This document shows, in pieces, positions 1 to 5,634 of a stretch of DNA of 9,580 bases (positions within the stretch are counted from its first letter, which is position 1; the number at the start of each line of letters is the position of its first letter). The notes beneath the pieces were generated by a model. That model saw only the letters and a program-made list of their open reading frames with translations. It ran no database searches and was not told the origin of the DNA. A program made the translations under genes and the position numbers. This DNA is from an uncultured Eubacteriales bacterium (GTDB taxonomy: Bacteria; Bacillota_A; Clostridia; Christensenellales; Aristaeellaceae): positions 1-9,580 of the forward strand of contig CACYNZ010000129.1 of assembly GCA_902775835.1 (NCBI GenBank), read 5' to 3'.

Positions 1-25
1 CATTATTCATTCTTGTTCGTTTATC

Positions 26-49
26 ATGCTGCTGTTTTATCAGCAGCAT
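26..49 (-). repeat. Perfect inverted repeat downstream of rplJ (likely rplJ-rplL intergenic hairpin)
   Basis: Positions 26-34 and 41-49 are perfect 9-bp complementary arms (ATGCTGCTG / CAGCAGCAT) around a 6-nt loop. On the minus strand the hairpin starts about 12 nt after the rplJ stop codon. No long T-tract follows it, so it looks more like a partial attenuator, a pause or an RNA processing site than a full terminator. In most bacteria rplL follows rplJ, and an element here could adjust the L10 to L7/L12 ratio; rplL itself is not visible in the window. The ATG on the minus strand at 3..1 has no Shine-Dalgarno sequence before it, so I do not take it as the rplL start. Confidence 0.6.
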
Positions 50-61
50 CCGGCGAATTTC

Positions 62-565
62 TTACTCTTCGCCTGCCTGCTTTTTGCGGAAAGCCTCCAC
101 AACGCGGACAAAGTTTCCGATGGTGGCGCTCAGGCTGCCAACCAGTCGTGCCAGAAGGACATCGCGGCTGGGCATCTTTGCGAGACGTTCAATAGTAGCA
201 ACATCCACAACCTGACCATCCATGATACCGCCGGTGATCTTCAGAGAAGTAAGCTTGTTCTTTTCAATGAATTCGCTGACAATTTTCGGAGCAGCAACTG
301 CATCAGACATGCCGAAAACGAAAGCATTAGGTCCATTCAGAAGATCATCAGCACCTTCAATGTTCAGCTCCTGCAGAGCCAGACGCACCAGGCGGTTCTT
401 CAGAACACAGTAATGCACATCGCTCTCGCGGCACTGCTTACGCAGGGCAGTCACCTGATCCACGGTCAGACCGGTGTAGCTCACGAACGCAACAGACTTT
501 GCATTCTCGAACTTCTCTTTGATTTCACTTACAACTTGTTCTTTGACCTCACGATTCTTGCTCAT
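62..565 (-). CDS. rplJ: 50S ribosomal protein L10
   Basis: L10 (uL10) anchors the L7/L12 stalk to 23S rRNA near the L11 site, where translation factors bind. The product is 167 aa, usual for bacterial L10. It begins MSKNREVKEQVV, carries the family's N-terminal RNA-binding region (AKSVAFVSYTGLTVDQVTALR, then VLKNRLVRLAL), the GPNAFVF segment near the middle, and a C-terminal helix that binds L7/L12 (ARLVGSLSATIGNFVRVVEAFRKK). An in-frame ATG 16 codons upstream is possible, but it would include the Shine-Dalgarno AGGAGGTG at 573-580 inside the coding region. The ATG at 563-565 lies 7 nt after that site and gives the standard N-terminus, so I chose it. The gene is preceded by an L10 leader and its own promoter, and is divergent from the next gene. 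No rplK or rplA is seen upstream. Confidence 0.97.
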   Translation of the reverse strand: MSKNREVKEQVVSEIKEKFENAKSVAFVSYTGLTVDQVTALRKQCRESDVHYCVLKNRLVRLALQELNIEGADDLLNGPNAFVFGMSDAVAAPKIVSEFIEKNKLTSLKITGGIMDGQVVDVATIERLAKMPSRDVLLARLVGSLSATIGNFVRVVEAFRKKQAGEE

Positions 566-729
566 CTTTCTTGCACCTCCTTTATGGTTTGGAGTAAAAG
601 AAAACCCTTGCACAGGCGCAAGGGATGAGCTTACACTAATCCTTTACACCTCGGCAGGCAGAGCCATTGCTCATTTACATCCTTCAAGAGGATACCGGCT
701 GTCTCTGGCATAGGTTTCTTTCAAAACCG
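566..729 (-). promoter_or_regulatory. Ribosomal protein L10 leader (autoregulatory 5' UTR of rplJ)
   Basis: Read on the minus strand, the 5' UTR contains the familiar L10-leader blocks in order: CCTATGCCAGAGACAGCCGGT at about 693-713, an AGGATGTAAATGAGC segment, then CCTGCCGAGGTGTAAAGGATTA at about 638-657. A hairpin with a T-rich tract and the rplJ ribosome binding site follow. The L10-(L7/L12) complex is known to bind such leaders and lower expression of its own operon. The 5' end is set at about 729 from the promoter at 736-764. The assignment rests on recognising the conserved blocks; a covariance-model match to the L10 leader family (Rfam RF00557) would confirm it. Confidence 0.88.
596..624 (-). 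terminator. Attenuator-type intrinsic terminator in the L10 leader
   Basis: On the minus strand CCCTTGC (618-624) pairs with GCAAGGG (605-611) across a 6-nt loop, and TTTTCTTTT (596-604) follows at once. This is a 7-bp intrinsic terminator placed about 30 nt before the rplJ start, after the L10-binding region. It suggests that L10 binding controls transcription read-through and not only translation. I did not work out a competing antiterminator. Confidence 0.8.
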
Positions 730-735
730 TGTTGC

Positions 736-764
736 ATGTTATCACACATGTTCATGAAAGTCAA
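736..764 (-). promoter_or_regulatory. Sigma-A type promoter of rplJ
   Basis: On the minus strand TTGACT (759-764) and TAACAT (736-741) are separated by exactly 17 nt, with an extended -10 TGA just before TAACAT. Transcription should start near 729, matching the 5' end of the L10 leader. Because rplJ has a strong promoter here, it does not depend on read-through from rplKA. Confidence 0.85.
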
Positions 765-947
765 CAACGATTTTGCAGGCAGATTCAAACGCCTTCCGGG
801 ACAAGGGAAACACATGAAACGTTCCTGGATACACAGTGCATCCGCATCAATAGTATGATTCCGTTTCTGAAAATACAAGATATTGTGTCAGAATTCATCT
901 TTTACAAATTAGACACTATTTTGTTTCAATTTGATCACCATATTTGA
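765..947. other. Spacer between the divergent promoters; nothing further assigned
   Basis: About 180 nt between the rplJ promoter and the promoter of the secreted SH3-domain gene. It becomes AT-rich towards the right. Short open frames occur but lack ribosome binding sites and family-like sequence. Weak imperfect dyads are present (for example GTGTC and GACAC around 884-916), not strong enough to call an operator. Confidence 0.5.
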
Positions 948-976
948 TTGACAATTTAACAAAGTTGTAATATATT
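948..976 (+). promoter_or_regulatory. Near-consensus sigma-A promoter of the secreted SH3-domain gene
   Basis: TTGACA (948-953) and TATATT (971-976) are separated by 17 nt, in an AT-rich stretch. Transcription should begin near 983, giving a 5' UTR of about 50 nt. A loose dyad (ACAATTT ... AAAGTTGT, 951-968) lies between the two boxes and could be an operator, but it is imperfect. Confidence 0.85.
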
Positions 977-1031
977 TTATTCGCATGACTGGGGTTTTTA
1001 TACGCAGTTTTCATTTTCCCGGAGTAAGGAA

Positions 1032-2036
1032 GTGAATGCAATGTTCCGGGGCAGAACACAGAACCGGTTTCTGATATTACTGCTGCTCCTGCTGCTTCTA
1101 CTGCCCGCAGCAGCACTGGCCGCAAAGACAGGAAAGGTGAGCTGTTCATCACTGAAACTCAGGGAGAAGGCATCCACAGAGGCGAAAGTGCTGCAGACTC
1201 TGCCGAAAGGAACAGAGCTGATTATTTCCAGCACGAGCGGCGATTGGTATAAGGTCAAGTATGGCAAGTATACCGGTTATGTAATGAAGAAATACGTGAA
1301 AACCGGAAGCAGTTCCTCCTCTTCCTCCTCCTCTTCATCTTCTTCATCCTCTTCCTCCATTCTGAAGCAGCTCAAAAAAATAGGCAAGCCCAAAGCCTGT
1401 GAGCCGGGAGACAGTGGTAGCAATGTAACCAAGCTTCAGAAATGCCTTGATGTGATGGGATACTATTCTGGAAGCATTGACGGCGATTATGGAAACGGCA
1501 CCAAGAAAGCCGTGAAAAAACTTCAGAAAGCCAAGGGACTTAAACAAACCGGCATTGCAGACAAGAATACGATCGCTGCCATGTTCGGAGAAAAAGTATC
1601 GTCATCGTCATCTGATTCTTCCGGAAGCGGTACTGCAGAGCGTCTGGACTGGTTCCATGGCGGAGCAGACAAGATTCCGAAGCGAACTACTTTTACTGTC
1701 AAGGACTGCAAGACAGGCAAAACATTCAAAGCCAAGCGTTGGTCTGGTGCCAACCACCTGGATGCTGAACCTCTTACCAAAAGCGATGCCCAGGTCATCA
1801 AGTCGCTGTATGGAGGGCACTGGTCCTGGAAAAGGCGGCCCATCCTGGTAAAATACAACGGTCACGTTTACGCCGCTTCCATGAACGGCATGCCGCACGG
1901 TACACAGACCATTACGAACAACGGTTTTGAAGGTCACTTCTGCATCCACTTCTACGGGAGCATGACCCATGGCACCAAAAAAGTGGATTCCACACATCAG
2001 AACTGTGTTTCAAAGGCAATGCACTATAAATGGTAA
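1032..2036 (+). CDS. Secreted SH3b / peptidoglycan-binding protein with an uncharacterised His-rich C-terminal domain
   Basis: 334 aa. Residues 1-30 are a signal peptide: basic start, a run of leucines at 15-24, and a likely cleavage after ALA (28-30). Residues 34-90 form an SH3b-like domain (VSCSSLKLREKAS ... GDWYKVKYGKYTGYVMKKYV). Residues 93-109 are 17 consecutive serines, a flexible linker. Residues about 122-186 are a PG_binding_1 domain (GDSGSNVTKLQKCLDVMGYY, DGDYGNGTKKAVKKLQ). A second Ser/Gly linker leads to a C-terminal domain (about 203-334) with NHLDAEP (241-247), SMNGMPHG (283-290), GHFCIHF (301-307), STHG-like SMTHG (310-314) and DSTHQ (319-323). I recall similar tails in clostridial cell-wall proteins but know of no assigned function; the clustered His, Asp and Glu residues suggest a metal site or hydrolase. 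Start: GTG at 1032 and ATG at 1041 share GGAGTAAGGA (1021-1030); either works. The gene has its own promoter and terminator. Confidence 0.88.
   Translation: MNAMFRGRTQNRFLILLLLLLLLLPAAALAAKTGKVSCSSLKLREKASTEAKVLQTLPKGTELIISSTSGDWYKVKYGKYTGYVMKKYVKTGSSSSSSSSSSSSSSSSSILKQLKKIGKPKACEPGDSGSNVTKLQKCLDVMGYYSGSIDGDYGNGTKKAVKKLQKAKGLKQTGIADKNTIAAMFGEKVSSSSSDSSGSGTAERLDWFHGGADKIPKRTTFTVKDCKTGKTFKAKRWSGANHLDAEPLTKSDAQVIKSLYGGHWSWKRRPILVKYNGHVYAASMNGMPHGTQTITNNGFEGHFCIHFYGSMTHGTKKVDSTHQNCVSKAMHYKW
1308..1358 (+). repeat. Poly-serine trinucleotide tract (17 codons)
   Basis: Seventeen consecutive Ser codons, mostly TCC, TCT and TCA, produce a 51-bp pyrimidine-rich run inside the secreted SH3-domain gene. 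It encodes the linker between the SH3b and peptidoglycan-binding domains. Near-repeats of this sort are prone to slippage in units of three, which would change linker length without breaking the frame. Confidence 0.9.
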
Positions 2037-2077
2037 ATACAGACTCCGGTAAATGAAATACCGAAGTCTGTATTTTT
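2036..2077 (+). terminator. Intrinsic terminator after the secreted SH3-domain gene
   Basis: AATACAGACT (2036-2045) pairs with AGTCTGTATT (2065-2074), and CGGTA (2047-2051) with TACCG (2059-2063), separated by one C/A mismatch. The loop is 7 nt and the 3' side runs into five T residues (2073-2077). The stem starts at the last base of the stop codon, so the gene is probably monocistronic. Confidence 0.9.
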
Positions 2078-2144
2078 CTATGTAAAGTCTGACAGGACTT
2101 GGCGTAATTCCCCTGTCTGTGTATGGAACCGTGCGTTCTTTTAA

Positions 2145-2173
2145 TTGACAGGCAGAGTTGAAACTGTTAGAAT
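2145..2173 (+). promoter_or_regulatory. Sigma-A promoter of the hisS-aspS T-box transcript
   Basis: TTGACA (2145-2150), a 17-nt spacer and TAGAAT (2168-2173), with an extended -10 TGT before it. The expected start near 2180 falls at the 5' base of T-box stem I, which supports the call. Confidence 0.88.
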
Positions 2174-2347
2174 TGGGCGGACCATGAAGGGAAACAGCGT
2201 ATGGCGTGGCATTCTTTCAGAGAGGAAGTCGACTGGCTGAAAGCTTCCGAATGCCTGCATGCGGGGACACTCCCGGAGTCTTTCGGTGAAAACCGGACGC
2301 AGATCTGCGTTACAGATCACGTTAACGAAGGCAGGGAAACCTGCGAA

Positions 2348-2382
2348 GCAAGGGTGGCACAGCGATGATTTTCGCCCCATGC
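2348..2382 (+). promoter_or_regulatory. T-box antiterminator
   Basis: GCGA (2362-2365) pairs with TCGC (2372-2375). Below the 7-nt tRNA-binding bulge TGGCACA (2355-2361), GGG (2352-2354) pairs with CCC (2376-2378), and GCA (2348-2350) with TGC (2380-2382) across an A/A mismatch. The 3' strand takes five of the seven bases of the terminator's left arm (2378-2382), so the two structures exclude one another, as expected for a T-box switch. Confidence 0.8.
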
Positions 2383-2403
2383 AGGCAACTGCATGTTTTT
2401 TTT
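2378..2403 (+). terminator. T-box regulated intrinsic terminator
   Basis: CATGCAG (2378-2384), a GCAA tetraloop, CTGCATG (2389-2395), then eight T residues (2396-2403). A perfect 7-bp stem located 30 nt before the hisS start codon. Confidence 0.92.
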
Positions 2404-2432
2404 GTTCCGGCGAAAAGTGAAGGAGGATACTG

Positions 2433-3701
2433 ATGTTGGCACAGGCCCCAAGAGGGACACGGGATGTACTGCCCACACAGAGCTATCGGTGGCAGTATCT
2501 TGAAGCAAAGATGCGCAGGGTTGCGGCAGAAGCCGGGTTCAGAGAAGTCCGGACTCCGGTTTTTGAACACACGGAACTGTTTCTGCGCGGTGTCGGCGAC
2601 ACCACGGATATTGTCCAGAAAGAAATGTATACTTTTCTGGATAAAGGCAAGAGAAGCATTACGCTTAAGCCTGAAGGCACGGCTGGCGCTGCCCGCTCTT
2701 TCCTCGAAAGCAATCTGTACGCCGAACCTCTGCCCTGCAAAATGTATTATCTGAGCGCTCCAGTATTCCGTTATGAAGCGCCTCAGGCAGGTCGACTGCG
2801 CGAACATCATCAGTTCGGCCTTGAATGCTTCGGAGCAAAGGAGGCAACGGCTGACGCAGAGCTGATTATTCTTGCCTACAGATATCTATCCGGCCTGGGT
2901 ATTTCCAATCTTTCCGTCAACATCAATTCCATTGGCTGCCCCGAGTGCCGTCCGAAATATAATGAAGCATTAAAGAATTATCTGCGTGAACGGACTGACT
3001 GCCTCTGTCAGGACTGCAGGAACCGTTTGGAAAGAAATCCTCTGCGCGTCCTGGACTGCAAGGTTCCCACCTGTCAGGAGGTTGTAAAGGATGCGCCGCG
3101 TCTGCTAGACTGGCTTGATGACGACTGCAGAAATCATTTCCAGCAGCTGCAGGACTGTCTGGCAAAGGAAAAGATACCCTTTGAAGTAAACAGTCATATT
3201 GTCCGCGGCCTGGACTACTATACCAAAACCGTTTTCGAGCTGATCACCAAAACCCCGGAGGGCAATCTCACCGTCTGCGGCGGCGGACGCTATGATCACC
3301 TCGTAAAAGAACTGGGCGGTCCGGATCTTCCCGCCGTGGGTTTCGGCATGGGCGTGGAACGCGTACTCATGCTCCTGGATTCCGAAGGCATCAGTATTCC
3401 CGAGCCCGATCTTGTGGATGTTTTTGTGACCTACATGGGAGACCATGTTCTCGATGCTTTCTCTCTTGTGCAGCGGCTCCGTGAAAGCGGTCTGAAAGCA
3501 GACATGGATCACACGGGCAGAAGCCTGAAAGCACAGTTCAAGTATGCCAACAAGCTTGGCGCAGCAGTTTGTGCCACCCTTGGAGACAGTGAAGTCGCTG
3601 AGGGCGTGGTAAACCTGAAAAACATGAAAACCGGTGAATCGAAAACCGTTCCGCTTGCGGAAGCTGCTGAACATGTGAAAGCCATGGGCGGGACAGTATA
3701 A
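2433..3701 (+). CDS. hisS: Histidine--tRNA ligase
   Basis: Class II aminoacyl-tRNA synthetase that charges tRNA-His using ATP, in the cytoplasm. 422 aa, a normal length. It begins with the family signature RGTRDVLP (7-14). Motif 2 is FRYEAPQAGRLREHHQFG (112-129), with the motif 2 Arg at 113. The histidine-specific loop VRGLDYY is at 257-263 (catalytic Arg258), GGGRYDHL at 283-290 and motif 3 AVGFGMGVERV at 301-311. The C-terminal anticodon-binding domain spans about 329-420. The insertion at 169-214 is Cys-rich (GCPEC, CLCQDC, DCKVPTC), as in many Bacillota HisRS, and might bind a metal. Start ATG lies 6 nt after AGGAGG (2421-2426), just past the T-box terminator. The aspS start follows the stop by 18 nt, so both are one transcript under T-box control. 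Confidence 0.97.
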   Translation: MLAQAPRGTRDVLPTQSYRWQYLEAKMRRVAAEAGFREVRTPVFEHTELFLRGVGDTTDIVQKEMYTFLDKGKRSITLKPEGTAGAARSFLESNLYAEPLPCKMYYLSAPVFRYEAPQAGRLREHHQFGLECFGAKEATADAELIILAYRYLSGLGISNLSVNINSIGCPECRPKYNEALKNYLRERTDCLCQDCRNRLERNPLRVLDCKVPTCQEVVKDAPRLLDWLDDDCRNHFQQLQDCLAKEKIPFEVNSHIVRGLDYYTKTVFELITKTPEGNLTVCGGGRYDHLVKELGGPDLPAVGFGMGVERVLMLLDSEGISIPEPDLVDVFVTYMGDHVLDAFSLVQRLRESGLKADMDHTGRSLKAQFKYANKLGAAVCATLGDSEVAEGVVNLKNMKTGESKTVPLAEAAEHVKAMGGTV

Positions 3702-3719
3702 GAAAAAGGAGAAATCTCT

Positions 3720-5495
3720 ATGCAGAACAGGACTCATACATGCGGGGAACTTCGGAGCACCCATATCGGTCAGCGCGTTCAGCTTTCCGGATGGATGGAG
3801 AATATTCGTGAAGTCGGCGGCAATCTCGCCTTTGTGATTCTCCGCGATTTTTACGGTGTGACCCAGGTGGTCATCGAGACAGAGGAAATGATGGCTGTTG
3901 TGCGTGAACTGAACAAGGAAAGCACAATCTCCGTCACGGGCACCGTGCGTGAACGCACCAGCAAGAATCCAAATCTGCCGACCGGGGACATTGAAGTTGT
4001 GCCGGATGAAATCCAGGTGCTCGGCAAATGCCGGTATAATGCACTCCCATTCCAGGTGACGCGCTCTACGGAAGCAGACGAAAGCCTGCGTCTGAAGTAC
4101 AGATACCTGGATCTCAGGAATCCCGAAGTCAAGAAAAACATCATTATGCGCTGCAATGTCGTTGCAGACCTGCGTGCTGCCATGATCGCGCATGGTTTTC
4201 TGGAAATCACCACGCCAATTCTTACGGCATCTTCTCCCGAAGGTGCCAGAGACTATCTGGTTCCCGCCAGAAAGCATCCGGGCTGCTTTTATGCACTTCC
4301 GCAGGCACCGCAGCAGTTCAAGCAGCTGCTGATGACTTCCGGTTTTGACCGTTATTTCCAGATCGCGCCCTGCTTCCGTGATGAGGATGCCCGCGGCGAC
4401 CGCAGCCCTGGCGAATTCTATCAGCTTGACATGGAAATGGCCTTTGCCAGCCAGGAAGATGTGTTCGAGATTCTGGAGGATGTACTTCCGCCGGTATTTG
4501 CCAAGCACGGCAAATATCACACGGCTTCCGCTGCACCTTTCCGCAGGATTCCTTATCTGGAAGCAATGGAGACTTACGGATCGGACAAACCGGACCTTCG
4601 CATTGATCTGGTCAGTCAGGATGTGACTGAACTTCTTGGCGGCATCGGTTTTGAGCCCTTTGCCGGCAAGCGGATCAAGGCCGTTGTCGTGTCGGATATG
4701 ACCTGCACCCGCAAGCAGATCGACAAGCTCTGCCAGGATGTGGAAGTGGTGAGCGGCTCCAAGCCGTACTGGTTCCGGATGGATGACAAGGGTGAACTGG
4801 TGGGCGGAATTGCAAAATTCCTGCAGGGCTGCAAGGATGATGTTGTAAAGGCACTGGGACTTGCCCCCAATACTTTTGTCGGCCTGAGTGCCGGCCCTCA
4901 GCTGGCTGCCCAGAAAACCGCCGGCGTGCTGATCCGCCAGCTCGGACTTCTGTGCCCGAACCATATGGACGCAGAAAAATATGAATTCTGCTGGATCGTG
5001 GATTTCCCCATGTATGAAATCGGCGAAGAAAGCGGAGAATTGGAATTCTGCCACAATCCATTCTCCATGCCCAACGGCGGTCTGGAAATCCTGAAGAAAG
5101 CCGCTTCCGGCGAAGTGGATCCGCTTTCCATTACTGCTTTCCAGTACGACCTGGTCTGCAACGGAGTGGAGCTGTCTTCCGGCGCCGTGCGTAATCACGA
5201 TCCGGAAATCATGATCGAAGCATTCAAGCTGGTCCGGCTTGGCGAAGAGGATGTCAAGGCCAAGTTCCCGGCAATGTACAATGCCTTCTGCTACGGAGCC
5301 CCGCCGCATGCCGGCATCGCTCCCGGCGTGGACCGCATGGTCATGCTGCTGGCCGGCGTGGATACGATCCGTGAGGTCATTCCTTTCCCCATGAACAAAA
5401 ACGCCCAGGACGTGATGATGGGCGCTCCCGGAAGAGTGGAACCCAAGCAGCTGGAAGAACTGCATATTGCACTTGTCCCGGAAAAGGAAGCATAA
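3720..5495 (+). CDS. aspS: Aspartate--tRNA ligase, bacterial type
   Basis: Class II synthetase charging tRNA-Asp. 591 aa, the usual bacterial size. The N-terminal OB-fold anticodon-binding domain covers about 1-105 (GWMENIREVGGNLAFVILRD). The catalytic domain follows: LKYRYLDLR (125-133), SSPEGARDYLVPAR (171-184), LPQAPQQFKQLL (193-204), motif 2 CFRDEDARGDRSPGEFYQLD (218-237). The bacterial insertion (GAD-like) domain covers about 290-410. After WIVDFPMYE (425-433), motif 3 is GVDRMVMLLAGVDTIREVIPFP (536-557). Differences from textbook AspRS: A196 in place of Ser in the QSPQ motif, an extra Gly in the motif 2 loop, and PMNKNAQDVMMGAP after motif 3. At the OB-fold position tied in Pseudomonas to discrimination of tRNA-Asn there is Val32 (aligned by eye), not His; this does not settle whether the enzyme is discriminating. 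AAGGAG at 3706-3711 precedes the ATG by 8 nt. Confidence 0.97.
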   Translation: MQNRTHTCGELRSTHIGQRVQLSGWMENIREVGGNLAFVILRDFYGVTQVVIETEEMMAVVRELNKESTISVTGTVRERTSKNPNLPTGDIEVVPDEIQVLGKCRYNALPFQVTRSTEADESLRLKYRYLDLRNPEVKKNIIMRCNVVADLRAAMIAHGFLEITTPILTASSPEGARDYLVPARKHPGCFYALPQAPQQFKQLLMTSGFDRYFQIAPCFRDEDARGDRSPGEFYQLDMEMAFASQEDVFEILEDVLPPVFAKHGKYHTASAAPFRRIPYLEAMETYGSDKPDLRIDLVSQDVTELLGGIGFEPFAGKRIKAVVVSDMTCTRKQIDKLCQDVEVVSGSKPYWFRMDDKGELVGGIAKFLQGCKDDVVKALGLAPNTFVGLSAGPQLAAQKTAGVLIRQLGLLCPNHMDAEKYEFCWIVDFPMYEIGEESGELEFCHNPFSMPNGGLEILKKAASGEVDPLSITAFQYDLVCNGVELSSGAVRNHDPEIMIEAFKLVRLGEEDVKAKFPAMYNAFCYGAPPHAGIAPGVDRMVMLLAGVDTIREVIPFPMNKNAQDVMMGAPGRVEPKQLEELHIALVPEKEA

Positions 5496-5504
5496 CAGGA
5501 CCAG

Positions 5505-5540
5505 TCCGTGCCCGGAGCTCTTTCCGGGCACGGATTGATT
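5505..5540 (+). terminator. Intrinsic terminator after aspS
   Basis: TCCGTGCCCGGA (5505-5516) and TCCGGGCACGGA (5523-5534) form a perfect 12-bp GC-rich stem with a 6-nt loop, followed by TTGATT. The T-tract is short and interrupted, so termination may be incomplete. The same TTGATT serves as the -35 box of the next promoter. Confidence 0.8.
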
Positions 5541-5563
5541 AACATTTCCGATTCTGCTATACT
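5535..5563 (+). promoter_or_regulatory. Promoter of the Asp23-amaP-nusB-folD operon
   Basis: TTGATT (5535-5540), a 17-nt spacer and TATACT (5558-5563), with an extended -10 TGC (5555-5557). The expected start is near 5570, giving a leader of about 65 nt before the GTG start. The pattern is that of the main housekeeping sigma factor; I see no SigB-like -35/-10 pair that would suggest stress control. Confidence 0.82.
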
Positions 5564-5634
5564 CGTCACTGGATGACCGGTGCGGTGGGATAATCTGCAA
5601 TCGGTTCCCATACATGTCAGGAGGTGCACATAAC

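Larger units (their letters stand above)
2175..2403 (+). promoter_or_regulatory. T-box riboswitch controlling hisS-aspS (probably reads tRNA-Asp)
   Basis: T-box leaders bind an uncharged tRNA and then allow read-through into an aminoacyl-tRNA synthetase operon. Stem I: GGGA/TCCC (2189-2192/2271-2274) below the specifier loop, CGTAT/ATGCG (2198-2202/2259-2263), GGCATTC/GAATGCC (2208-2214/2249-2255), a bulge holding AGAGA, then GGAAG/CTTCC (2224-2228/2244-2248). ATGA (2184-2187) opposite GGA looks like the basal kink-turn. The specifier strand is GGGACAC (2264-2270), which contains GAC (Asp) and, overlapping, CAC (His). Further hairpins are CGGT-GAAA-ACCG (2284-2295) and GCAGG-GAAA-CCTGC (2331-2344). 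The T-box proper is GCAAGGGTGGCACAGCG (2348-2364). The tRNA-binding bulge starts TGGC, which pairs with GCCA, that is, discriminator G73 as in tRNA-Asp. The family call is near certain; the amino-acid call is an inference. Confidence 0.95.

Noticed and set aside
1..3. Minus-strand ATG as a possible rplL start
   Set aside because: No Shine-Dalgarno sequence precedes it and no coding sequence after it is in the window.
26..628. 200-codon open frame on the plus strand opposite rplJ
   Set aside because: rplJ on the minus strand is certain, with leader and promoter. The plus-strand frame looks like an antisense shadow and has no recognisable domain.
2083..2117. Possible second hairpin (GACAGG ... 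CCTGTC) after the SH3-gene terminator
   Set aside because: Only 6 bp with a 15-nt loop and no T-tract. It lies between a good terminator and the next promoter, so no function is supported.
2297..2310. 14-bp palindrome ACGCAGATCTGCGT as a protein operator
   Set aside because: It sits inside the transcribed T-box leader and is better explained as part of the RNA folding between stem I and the antiterminator.
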